A DNA stretch of 6,952 nucleotides from DASZXJ01 sp035545895 (GCA_035545895.1 DASZXJ010000057.1:1-6952); one strand, 5' to 3'. Positions 1 through 6,695 are shown, counted from the first letter of the stretch. The notes: generated by a model from the letters alone, not told the origin. Numbers and translations: made by a program.

Positions 1-62
1 GGCGCGGGGGGAACCCACCTTAATAGGGGAGAAAATAATTTTTATTGGAGGAGCGTGAGCAG

Positions 63-117
63 CCGCTTGCGGTTTGGCGGTGTGCAACCCTCAAAACCAC
101 CGCGAAACCGCAAGCGG
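63..117. repeat. 20-bp imperfect inverted repeat downstream of dnaE
   Basis: Arms at 63-82 and 98-117 are reverse complements at 19 of 20 positions (a single G-G opposition, 76 against 104), around a 15-base loop. Each arm contains a CCGCTTGCGG/CCGCAAGCGG core. It lies about 125 bases past the dnaE stop codon on the minus strand. No T-run follows directly on either strand, so a classical intrinsic terminator is unlikely. A dispersed palindromic repeat of the REP type, or a transcript-stabilising hairpin, fits better. The pairing is read directly from the sequence; the function is inferred. Confidence 0.75.
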
Positions 118-194
118 GGTTCGTGTTCCTGTCCGGAGTGCTATTTCAGCGATCATACCGACGAGATAAATGGACATATCGAAATGAATCATTT

Positions 195-234
195 GTGACA
201 CGGCCGTCTCGGCCGTGCGGGACACCCGTGCCAC
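195..234. repeat. GC-rich inverted repeat with alternative pairings just after dnaE
   Basis: Arms 199-206 (CACGGCCG) and 210-217 (CGGCCGTG) form a perfect 8-bp stem with a 3-base loop. Alternatively, 195-203 pairs with 226-234 at 8 of 9 positions, the exception being A-C on the plus strand, which becomes G-U on the minus strand. The element begins 8 bases downstream of the dnaE stop codon. No T-tract follows on the minus strand, so it may be a 3'-end stabiliser or a dispersed repeat rather than an intrinsic terminator. Confidence 0.65.
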
Positions 235-241
235 TTAAAAT

Positions 242-3200
242 TCACACTTCTTCTTCCGCCATCTGAGCGTCCATTGTGGCGACGGCTATTTCTTCGGTGG
301 TTGGAACTCCGGAAGTTTCGGCGGCTTCGGATTCTTCGAAGAGTTTCTTTTGCTCGGCACGTTTCAGGCGTTTGGAGCCTTCGCCGCGGAGCTGGATGAA
401 ACCGGTTCCGAGAATCGCCTCGATGTCGTCCAGCAGTTTCCTGGTCGGGCGGACGGATAACTCCTTGGCAAGCTGCATGACGACCTTTTGGGACTGCGGC
501 GATTCGATCTGCAGATATACCCGCAGGTTGCCGCGATGGGTTTTGAGGATCGGCTCCAGGGCGCTGATGGTTTGCTCGTCGTGTTTTTCGCGATCGAGCT
601 TGACCGCGACGGCGGTGGTGAGTTTGGGGATGGCTTCGCTGATGGGCATGATGTCGTTGACGATGATGCAGGGCGTTTCGCGGCGGCGGTCGATCTTGCC
701 TCGGACAAAGACAATCTGTTCCAGCGAAACCAGGTCGGGATATCGCTTGACGATTTCCGCCAGTTGTTCGGCCCAGATGGTGCAGTCGATCTGGCCTTCC
801 AGGTCTTCCAGCGTGATGTTGGCCATCGGCATGCCGGCGCTGCGGCCGTTTTTGGTGATGGATTTCTTCACGCGATTGATCATGCCGCCGATCATCACCT
901 CCGCGCCTTCGTTGATCGTGGCGGCTTGCTTCGTGCTGGCGGTGGAATAGTGTTCCAGGGACGCTTGATGATCGGTCAGCGGGTGGCTGGTGATGTAAAA
1001 GCCGAGCAATTCCTTTTCGAACTTCAGCAGTTCGGCGCGGGGGAGTTCATCGATGTCGGGCATGGCGCCGCCAATGACCGGCGCGTTGGCCTGGGGCGCG
1101 GGCATGCCGAACATGTTCATCTGTCCGGCGCGTTTGTCGTGCTGGTGCTGCTGGCCCATTTCAACAGCACGTTCCAGGACAAAGAGCAGCGGGGCGCGTT
1201 TTTCGCTGAGGCTGGAAAACGCGCCGCACTTGGCGAGGGCTTCGATGGTCGATTTCTGGACCGATCGCAGATCGACGCGTTCACAGAATTCGTAGAGGTT
1301 GGAGAATTTGCCGGCCTTGTTGCGTTCGTCGATGATTCCCTCGACGGCTTTTTCGCCCACGCCGCGAACGGCGCACAGGCCGAAACGAATCACGCCTTCC
1401 TTTTCTTCTTGCCCCTTGCCCCTCGCCTCTTTCTTTTTCTCTTTCTCCGTATAGACAGGCGTAAAATCCTTATCCGAAACGTTGACGTCCGGCGGGAGGA
1501 CTTTCAGGCCCATGCGGCGGCATTCTTCGATGTATTCGACGACCTTGTCGGTCGATCCCATTTCGAAGGTGAGCAGGGCGGCCATGTATTCCAGCGGGTG
1601 ATACGCCTTCATGTAGGCGGTCTGGAACGCGATGATGGCGTAGCGCGTGCTGTGCGATTTATTGAAGCCGTATCCGCCGAACTTGAGGATGAGTTCGAAG
1701 ATTTCCTCCGCCTTGGCCTTGGTGATGCCGTTTTTCATCGAGCCTTCGATGAACTGGGGCTCGAACTTTTCGATGACTTCCCTGGTTTTTTTGCTGATGG
1801 CCTTGATGAGCTTGTACGCATTGGACAGTTCGATGCCGCCGAGCTGGTTGAAAATCTGCATAACCTGCTCTTGATATGTCATAATTCCGTAAGTCTCAGC
1901 CAGAATCTTGTCCATCAGCGGGTGTACTTCCGGGACTTTTTCGCGGCCATGTTTGCGGTTGCAGTAAAGCGGGATCAGTTCCATCGGCCCGGGACGATAG
2001 AGCGCATTGGCGGCGATGAGGTCTTCCAGCCGGTCGGGATGCATTTTCATGAGCAGGTCCTGCATGCCGCCGGATTCAAACTGGAATATGCCGCGTGTCT
2101 GGCCAGCGCAGAAGATGTCGAGGACTTTGCGGTCGGTCAGGTCGATGTTTTCGATATCGACGTCGATGCCTTTGGTCTGCTTGACGAGTTGGATTGACCG
2201 AAACAGCGTGGTGAGGGTTCGCAGGCCGAGGAAGTCCATCTTCAGCAGGCCGCACTTTTCACTGATGGGGCCTTCGAACTGGGTGAGGACGTTGTCGTCC
2301 TTGTCTTTGCAGAGCGGGATGACTTCATCGAGCGGTTGATCGGCGATGATGACGCCGGCTGCATGCACGCCGGCGTTGCGGCAGAGGCCTTCGAGTTTTT
2401 TGGCGATGTCGATGACCTTGGTGATCGTCGGGTTGGTTTCATAGAGTTCGCGCAGATCGGCGGTCTGGGCGAGCGCTTTGTCGAGGGTCATGCCCGGCAC
2501 GGCGGGGATGAGCTTGGTGAGCTTATCGACTTCCGCCAGCGGAACGCCGAGCACGCGGCCAACATCTTTGCATGCGGCTTTGGCGGCCAGCGTGCCGAAG
2601 GTGATGATCTGCGCGACGTGCCCGTATTTTTTGCGGACGTAATCGATGATTTTGGCGCGGCCGTCCTGGCAGATGTCGATATCGATATCGGGCATCTCGT
2701 TTCGGCTGGGGTCCATGAACCGCTCGAAGAGCAGCCCATACTTGATCGGATCGACGTTACACAGGCCAAGCAGATAACCGACCATCGTGCCGACGCCTGA
2801 ACCTCTGGCGCCGACGGGAATTCCGTTTTCCCGCGCGTAGTTGCAGAAATCCCAGACGATCAGGAAGTAGGAGCAGAAATTCTTGTCGGCGATCACTTTG
2901 ACTTCATATTCCAGGCGATCGCGAATTTCCTTCGAGACTTCGGTCGTGCCGTATCGCCATTTCAGTCCTTCTTCGCAAAGCTGGCGGAGGTAGAGTTCGT
3001 CGGGGGCGATTGCGGATTTTGGATTGCGGATTGCGGAATTGAATTTGTCCTGCGGAACCTTGTAAACCGGCGCGTATCGCCTGGTGAAATCCAGGTCGAG
3101 CTTGCACAGGTCGGCGATGCGTTTGGTGTTTTCGATCGCGCCGGGGAATTGGCCCAGGCCTGCGGCCATTTCTTCGGGACTTTTGAGATACAGGTGCGTG

Positions 3201-3931
3201 GGATATTTCAGCCGGCCTTCATCGGCGACGAGCCGGCCCATGCTGATGCAGCAGAGCACGTCATGGGCGTAATGATCGTCCTTGTTCAGGAAATGGACGT
3301 CATTGGTGCCAACGAGCCCCACGCCAAGCTTTTTGGCCAGCTCAGCGAGTTCCGGGTTGACCATGTCCTGTTCTTTGATGCCGTTGTATTGGACTTCGAT
3401 GAAGAACTTTTCCGGGCCGAAGATTTTGGCGTAGGTTTCGGCGATTTGTCGGGCGTTTTTTGCATCGCGCTTGAGAAAGGCCGAGCAGACTTCGCCGCCC
3501 AGGCAGGCGCTGGTGGCGATGAGCCCCTTGCTGTGTTCGCGAAGCACGTCCTTGTCGATTCGCGGCTTGTAGTAAAAGCCTTCGCGGTAAGCGATGCTCG
3601 AGAGCTTGATGAGGTTTTTGTAGCCTTCGAGATTTTCAGCCAACAGCAGCAGATGGAAGGCCGCTTCGCCGGCATTGCCGCCGGGCGTGGATCGTTCGCG
3701 GCGGTCGCCGGGCGCCATGTACGCTTCCATGCCGAGGATTGGCTTGATGCCTTCCTTTTTGCATTCGTTGAAAAACTCGACCACGCCGTACATGCACCCA
3801 TGATCGGTGATGGCCAGGGAATCCATGCCCAGGGCCTTGGTTCGTTTGACGAGGTCGCCGATTTTGCAGGCACCATCAAGCAGCGAGTAATGGGTATGGA
3901 CGTGAAGATGAGTGAACGGCGAAGTTCCCAT
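242..3931 (-). CDS. dnaE: DNA polymerase III alpha subunit (replicative C-family polymerase, DnaE1 type)
   Basis: Catalytic subunit of the chromosomal replicase, extending DNA with dNTPs at the fork; 1229 aa, near the usual length. An N-terminal PHP domain (about residues 5-215) shows HLHVH, TDHG and NDVHF. Its likely metal ligands are H10, H12, D19, H44, E69, H93, C143, D211 and H213, so it looks like the intact form rather than the degenerate E. coli form. In the palm, ARGSG is at 375-379, catalytic D415 and D417 are in PDIDID, and the third aspartate is D566 in KMDFLGL. YRPGPM (645-650) and GYGFNKSHS (753-761) are conserved. A helix-hairpin-helix lies near 848-866, the beta-clamp motif QMNMF at 937-941, an OB fold at about 1010-1085, and an acidic tail from 1198. 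The start is firm: it is the only start codon after an in-frame TGA at 3950-3952. No Shine-Dalgarno sequence precedes it. Oddities are two insert-like stretches at residues 296-310 and 828-847. It is transcribed divergently from the toxin-antitoxin pair. Confidence 0.98.
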   Translation of the reverse strand: MGTSPFTHLHVHTHYSLLDGACKIGDLVKRTKALGMDSLAITDHGCMYGVVEFFNECKKEGIKPILGMEAYMAPGDRRERSTPGGNAGEAAFHLLLLAENLEGYKNLIKLSSIAYREGFYYKPRIDKDVLREHSKGLIATSACLGGEVCSAFLKRDAKNARQIAETYAKIFGPEKFFIEVQYNGIKEQDMVNPELAELAKKLGVGLVGTNDVHFLNKDDHYAHDVLCCISMGRLVADEGRLKYPTHLYLKSPEEMAAGLGQFPGAIENTKRIADLCKLDLDFTRRYAPVYKVPQDKFNSAIRNPKSAIAPDELYLRQLCEEGLKWRYGTTEVSKEIRDRLEYEVKVIADKNFCSYFLIVWDFCNYARENGIPVGARGSGVGTMVGYLLGLCNVDPIKYGLLFERFMDPSRNEMPDIDIDICQDGRAKIIDYVRKKYGHVAQIITFGTLAAKAACKDVGRVLGVPLAEVDKLTKLIPAVPGMTLDKALAQTADLRELYETNPTITKVIDIAKKLEGLCRNAGVHAAGVIIADQPLDEVIPLCKDKDDNVLTQFEGPISEKCGLLKMDFLGLRTLTTLFRSIQLVKQTKGIDVDIENIDLTDRKVLDIFCAGQTRGIFQFESGGMQDLLMKMHPDRLEDLIAANALYRPGPMELIPLYCNRKHGREKVPEVHPLMDKILAETYGIMTYQEQVMQIFNQLGGIELSNAYKLIKAISKKTREVIEKFEPQFIEGSMKNGITKAKAEEIFELILKFGGYGFNKSHSTRYAIIAFQTAYMKAYHPLEYMAALLTFEMGSTDKVVEYIEECRRMGLKVLPPDVNVSDKDFTPVYTEKEKKKEARGKGQEEKEGVIRFGLCAVRGVGEKAVEGIIDERNKAGKFSNLYEFCERVDLRSVQKSTIEALAKCGAFSSLSEKRAPLLFVLERAVEMGQQHQHDKRAGQMNMFGMPAPQANAPVIGGAMPDIDELPRAELLKFEKELLGFYITSHPLTDHQASLEHYSTASTKQAATINEGAEVMIGGMINRVKKSITKNGRSAGMPMANITLEDLEGQIDCTIWAEQLAEIVKRYPDLVSLEQIVFVRGKIDRRRETPCIIVNDIMPISEAIPKLTTAVAVKLDREKHDEQTISALEPILKTHRGNLRVYLQIESPQSQKVVMQLAKELSVRPTRKLLDDIEAILGTGFIQLRGEGSKRLKRAEQKKLFEESEAAETSGVPTTEEIAVATMDAQMAEEEV
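1408..1429. repeat. TTGCCCC-type tandem repeat within dnaE
   Basis: The plus strand reads two near copies of a CTTGCCCC unit followed by CTCGCCTC, inside a pyrimidine-rich stretch spanning about 1391-1450. On the dnaE strand this is purine-rich and encodes a Lys/Glu/Gly/Arg stretch containing ARGKGQ (residues 836-841), just before the conserved IRFGL segment. Short CCCTTGC tandem repeats of this kind recur as dispersed repeats in many bacterial genomes (general knowledge, not checked here). The reading frame is preserved. Confidence 0.45.
3009..3041. repeat. GGATTGC-type short repeat carried in frame inside dnaE
   Basis: The plus strand has ATTGCGGATTTT followed by tandem GGATTGC units and GGAATTG. 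On the dnaE strand this reads as the peptide NSAIRNPKSAI (residues 298-308), the well-known translation of a short dispersed repeat seen in spacers and spurious ORFs of many environmental bacterial genomes. It falls between the end of the PHP-proximal region (RRYAPVY) and the conserved DELYLRQLCEEGL helix, a loop expected to vary in length, so dnaE stays open and probably functional. Confidence 0.6.
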
Positions 3932-3954
3932 GGCGCGACTGTAATACGATCATA

Positions 3955-3996
3955 GTTCCAGTCAACGGGCAATGTGCTATAATGTTTTGCGAGGTG
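3955..3996 (+). promoter_or_regulatory. Promoter and ribosome binding site of the antitoxin-toxin operon
   Basis: An extended -10 element, TGCTATAAT (3975-3983), is a perfect consensus TATAAT with the upstream TG. A weak -35 candidate, GTTCCA (3955-3960, three of six matches), lies 17 bases upstream. Transcription would begin near 3990, giving a leader of about 10 bases that carries the Shine-Dalgarno-like GAGGTG (3991-3996), four bases before the GTG start. On the opposite strand TATGAT (3954 to 3949) is a possible dnaE -10 without a recognisable -35. An imperfect inverted repeat, GACTG-N17-CAGTC (3937-3963), lies across the dnaE side and could be an operator. The -10 is seen directly; the operator role is inferred. 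Confidence 0.55.
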
Positions 3997-4000
3997 CCGA

Positions 4001-4246
4001 GTGAGCGCAATTCGAGGACATTTCGATGGCAAAGTCATCGTGCTCGATGAGCCGGCTAATCTCCGTCCCAACCAGCGCGTCACCATTTCTCCCGAATCAG
4101 AATCCCCGGACCCGGAATTTGGCACCGTAGGATATGTGGTCAAACATCTCGGCTCACCTATCAGCGACGAAGATGCCAGGGAAATGAGCAAGGCCATCGA
4201 AGAAGCATTCGGGCAAATTGAACCAGAAGACGATGTCGAACTCTAA
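4001..4246 (+). CDS. Antitoxin-like protein of a VapBC-type module (DUF104/AF2212-like N-terminus)
   Basis: An 81-aa protein beginning with GTG. The N-terminal part, GHFDGKVIVLDEP (7-19) followed by NLRPNQRVTI, resembles the short beta-stranded segment of AF2212/DUF104-like antitoxins, which are often paired with PIN toxins. The C-terminal half (SDEDAREMSKAIEEAF and an acidic end) is probably helical and would wrap the toxin and neutralise it. The start is supported by GAGGTG four bases upstream and the consensus -10 before it. Its stop codon lies inside the following PIN-domain gene, so the pair is probably translationally coupled. The protein would be expected to repress its own promoter, although no clear DNA-binding fold can be assigned from the sequence alone. 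Family assignment rests on motif resemblance and gene context. Confidence 0.8.
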   Translation: MSAIRGHFDGKVIVLDEPANLRPNQRVTISPESESPDPEFGTVGYVVKHLGSPISDEDAREMSKAIEEAFGQIEPEDDVEL

Positions 4247-4625
4247 CCTACTCTTCGACACCAACGCCGCGATCGCACTGATCAATGGCGATCAACAAAT
4301 CATCCGGAAATTTCCGCAGGTTTTCGGAGCGGCAATCTCCGTGGTTGTGCTTGCCGAGTTGCTTTACGGAGCTGAAAAATCGACCCGTCGTGCGCAGAAT
4401 CTTGCCATGGTCGAATCATTTGCAAATACATTGCGAATCATCCCCTGTGGCTATGGAACAGCGCGGATTTGTGCTTCAGTTCGTAACCTGTTGCGTTTGG
4501 CAGGCAAACCAGTTCCAGCCAACGATTTGTGGATAGCTGCTTCAGCAATTGAACACCGAATGGCATTAGTTACTCGCGACAGGCACTTCAAACAAATTGA
4601 CGGTCTTCAGGTCGTTGATTGGTAA
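4233..4625 (+). CDS. vapC: PIN-domain ribonuclease toxin, VapC-like
   Basis: A 130-aa protein, the usual length for VapC. The acidic residues that bind Mg2+/Mn2+ in PIN nucleases are in place: D9 in LLFDTN, E42 in LAELLYG, D98 in ANDLWIAA and D116 in VTRDRHF. It would cleave RNA (tRNA or rRNA in characterised VapCs) when released from its antitoxin. The ATG at 4233 gives a 14-base overlap with the upstream antitoxin gene, typical of coupled pairs. An in-frame TTG at 4218 would add five residues; the ATG is preferred because the FDTN strand normally lies within the first ten residues. No terminator hairpin is obvious after the stop. The next 214 bases contain no gene and no strong signal that I can support. 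Target and partner specificity cannot be read from the sequence. Confidence 0.9.
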   Translation: MSNSNLLFDTNAAIALINGDQQIIRKFPQVFGAAISVVVLAELLYGAEKSTRRAQNLAMVESFANTLRIIPCGYGTARICASVRNLLRLAGKPVPANDLWIAASAIEHRMALVTRDRHFKQIDGLQVVDW

Positions 4626-4839
4626 ACATTTGGATTCGTTCGCCTGAAGAGGGACGATGGTATTATCGGACCTGGCCATCCCAAATCGTTAAACTCCGGA
4701 ATACACAGGGTGGGGCGTGCTAACCCGTTTTCATGGAAATTGCAGGCCCAATACCACAATACAATGAAGCCACATTGCGACCTGAAACATTCCGACGTGA
4801 CAGCCACTTTGCACGTTGAACGTTGGTAGAATTACTTTC

Positions 4840-6603
4840 ATGTCCCTCAACCAAGAACTCTCGGATCTGTTCCGCACCTTTGCCGCTATTCTGGAAATCA
4901 AGGGCGAGCCTGTTTTCAAAGCCATCGCGTTTTCCAAGGTCAGCCGCATTCTGGGGGATATGTCCAAGGACATTCGAGAGGCTTGCCAAAATGGAACGTT
5001 GGATCAGATCGAAGGCATCGGCGCTTCAAGCCAAAAGATCATCGAGCAATATGTGACGACCGGCAAAAGTGAGGATTTTGACGATATTTTTTCGTCGATT
5101 CCGCCGGGATTGATTCCCATGCTGCAAATCCCCGGACTGGGGCCCAAGACGATTTCGCTTTTCTGGAAGCAGCGGAACATCACCAGTTGCGATGAACTGG
5201 CCAAGGCCATCGAAACGGGCGCTCTCGCGGGCTTGAAAGGGATCGGCGACAAGAAAATCGAATCAATCAAGGAGGGAATTGCGATGCGTGCCCAGGCGTC
5301 GCAGCGCATGGGCATTGGCGAAGCCTGGCCTGTGGCGGAGCTGCTTCTCAGCCGTGTGCGCAAATTAAAAGACGTCAGCCAGGCAGAAATCGCGGGCAGC
5401 CTGCGCCGCCGTCGCGAAACCATCGGCGATGTCGATATCGTTTGCTCGGCTGCCAAGGGGACGGATATCACAGCGGCGTTCGTCAAATTCCCCGAAGTGA
5501 AAAAGATCAATGGTCAGGGCCCGACCAAGGCCAGCATCGTCACCGATCGGGGATTGCAGGTCGATCTGCGCGTCGTGCCGGAAGAAAATTTTGGCGCAGC
5601 GCTGCTTTATTTCACCGGCTCGAAGGATCACAACGTACGCATTCGCGGGCTCGCGCAGGACAACGGCATGACGCTCAGCGAGTGGGGCCTTTATAAGCTC
5701 GATCAATACGAAAAGGCCGAGAAGAAAACCGGCGAAGCGCCAATGCTCAAGCCGGTGGCCAGCAAGAGCGAAATCGAAATCTATAAAAAACTCGGCATGG
5801 ACTATATCGAGCCGGAGATGCGCGAGGATCACGGCGAAGTCGATTTGTCGCTGAAACATAAATTACCGAAAGTGATCGCGCTGGCTGACTATCACGGCGA
5901 TTTGCATTCTCACACGACGGCTTCGGACGGCACGGCCAGCATCGAGCAGATGGCTGAAGCCGCGCTGGAGCGCGGATATGAATTTCTCGCGATTACGGAT
6001 CACTCCAAGAGTTCGGTGATCGCCAATGGATTATCCGTCGAGCGATTGCTGGCTCATGCCAAAGCCATTCGCAAGGTGTCGGACAAGCTGAAAAAGATCA
6101 AACTGCTGGCCGGCTCGGAGGTCGACATTCTGGTGGATGGTCGGCTGGACTATGAGGATGCGGTGCTGAAGGAGCTGGACTATGTGGTCGCTTCGCCGCA
6201 CGTGTCGCTAAAGCAGGATTCGCAAAAAGCGACGGACCGTATCGTGCGAGCGATTGAGAATCGGTATGTGAACATCATCGGCCATCCCACTGGCCGATTG
6301 ATCAATTCCCGCGCCGGTTTGCCGCTGGATTTCTCGCGGGTTTACAAAGCTGCGGCCCAGACAGGCACAGCATTGGAGATCAACGCCGGCTATCCGCGGC
6401 TGGATTTGAACGATGTTCACGCCCGCGGCGCCATCGAAGCCGGCGTCATGCTCGGCATCAATACCGACGCTCACTCCATCGAAGGTTTCGGCGAGATTAA
6501 ATATGGGTTGAGCGTCGCTCGGCGCGCGTGGGCGACGAAAGAGAATGTCATTAATTGCATGTCATTCGCGCAACTACAGAAGTTTATCGCGAAGAAGAGA
6601 TAG
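4840..6603 (+). CDS. polX: Family X DNA polymerase with C-terminal PHP domain (PolX)
   Basis: A bacterial/archaeal PolX of 587 aa, close to the usual size of about 570, acting in gap filling during base-excision and end repair, with the PHP domain supplying 3'-5' exonuclease or AP-endonuclease/phosphatase activity in characterised homologues. Helix-hairpin-helix DNA-binding motifs are at 54-72 (IEGIG), 93-110 (IPGLG) and 127-143 (LKGIGDKKI). The nucleotidyltransferase core has GS at 187-188, catalytic D197 and D199 in GDVDIV, and a third aspartate, D242, in VDLRVV. YFTGSKDHN (257-265) is the sugar-selecting region. The PHP domain (about 348-560) keeps the likely ligands H356, H358, D363, H388, E427, H454, H482, D543 and H545. 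ATG 4840 is chosen because MSLNQELSDLF matches the normal beginning; GGTAGA (4825-4830) is a weak ribosome site nine bases upstream. TTG 4816 is a less likely start. A hairpin begins immediately after the stop codon. Confidence 0.96.
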   Translation: MSLNQELSDLFRTFAAILEIKGEPVFKAIAFSKVSRILGDMSKDIREACQNGTLDQIEGIGASSQKIIEQYVTTGKSEDFDDIFSSIPPGLIPMLQIPGLGPKTISLFWKQRNITSCDELAKAIETGALAGLKGIGDKKIESIKEGIAMRAQASQRMGIGEAWPVAELLLSRVRKLKDVSQAEIAGSLRRRRETIGDVDIVCSAAKGTDITAAFVKFPEVKKINGQGPTKASIVTDRGLQVDLRVVPEENFGAALLYFTGSKDHNVRIRGLAQDNGMTLSEWGLYKLDQYEKAEKKTGEAPMLKPVASKSEIEIYKKLGMDYIEPEMREDHGEVDLSLKHKLPKVIALADYHGDLHSHTTASDGTASIEQMAEAALERGYEFLAITDHSKSSVIANGLSVERLLAHAKAIRKVSDKLKKIKLLAGSEVDILVDGRLDYEDAVLKELDYVVASPHVSLKQDSQKATDRIVRAIENRYVNIIGHPTGRLINSRAGLPLDFSRVYKAAAQTGTALEINAGYPRLDLNDVHARGAIEAGVMLGINTDAHSIEGFGEIKYGLSVARRAWATKENVINCMSFAQLQKFIAKKR

Positions 6604-6670
6604 AACCGCAGATTTCGCAGATTTCGCAGATGAAGAAATGAAATCTGTGTAATCTGTGCAATCTGTGGTT
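6604..6670. repeat. 28-bp imperfect hairpin made of 9-base tandem units
   Basis: The left arm (6604-6631) is AACC followed by CGCAGATTT-type units; the right arm (6643-6670) is AATCTGTGN-type units ending in GGTT. The loop is 11 bases. Of 28 positions, 23 are Watson-Crick pairs, three are G-T oppositions (G-U in a plus-strand RNA) and two are mismatches. The element begins at the base after the polX stop. A T6 run (6678-6683) follows seven bases later, so it may help end polX transcription, although the gap is long for a standard terminator. Repeats of the CACAGATT/AATCTGTG kind are known as dispersed elements in several bacterial phyla. Confidence 0.8.
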
Positions 6671-6695
6671 AATTATCTTTTTTGATTTGCGCAAC

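Noticed and set aside
276..950. 224-codon plus-strand open frame opposite the 3' part of dnaE
   Set aside because: Serine/arginine-rich composition and no motifs, while the opposite strand encodes the OB fold and C-terminal domain of DnaE.
488..2197. 569-codon open frame on the plus strand opposite dnaE
   Set aside because: It is in exact antisense codon register with dnaE, where stops appear only opposite TTA, CTA and TCA codons, which dnaE rarely uses. The protein has no family features.
242..3931. Intein or split site in dnaE
   Set aside because: The length is normal and the catalytic region is uninterrupted; the two extra stretches are under 25 residues and lack splicing motifs.
3149..3955. 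268-codon plus-strand open frame opposite the 5' part of dnaE
   Set aside because: Same antisense register effect as above; the sense strand encodes a clear PHP domain.
3286..4197. 303-codon minus-strand open frame spanning the antitoxin and the dnaE start
   Set aside because: Ser/Pro/Arg/Lys-rich composition without motifs; it crosses two well-supported genes in the wrong frame.
4626..4839. Terminator or promoter between vapC and polX
   Set aside because: Only weak possibilities were found, such as a 4-bp GGGT/ACCC stem before GTTTTC and TACAAT (4760-4765) with a badly spaced TTGCAG. None is strong enough to list.
5365..5859. 164-codon minus-strand open frame opposite polX
   Set aside because: Antisense-register shadow of the polymerase core, which has clear catalytic residues.
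6604..6670. CRISPR-like array from the repeated 9-base units
   Set aside because: The units are 9 bases with no spacers and the two groups are inverted relative to each other, forming one hairpin.
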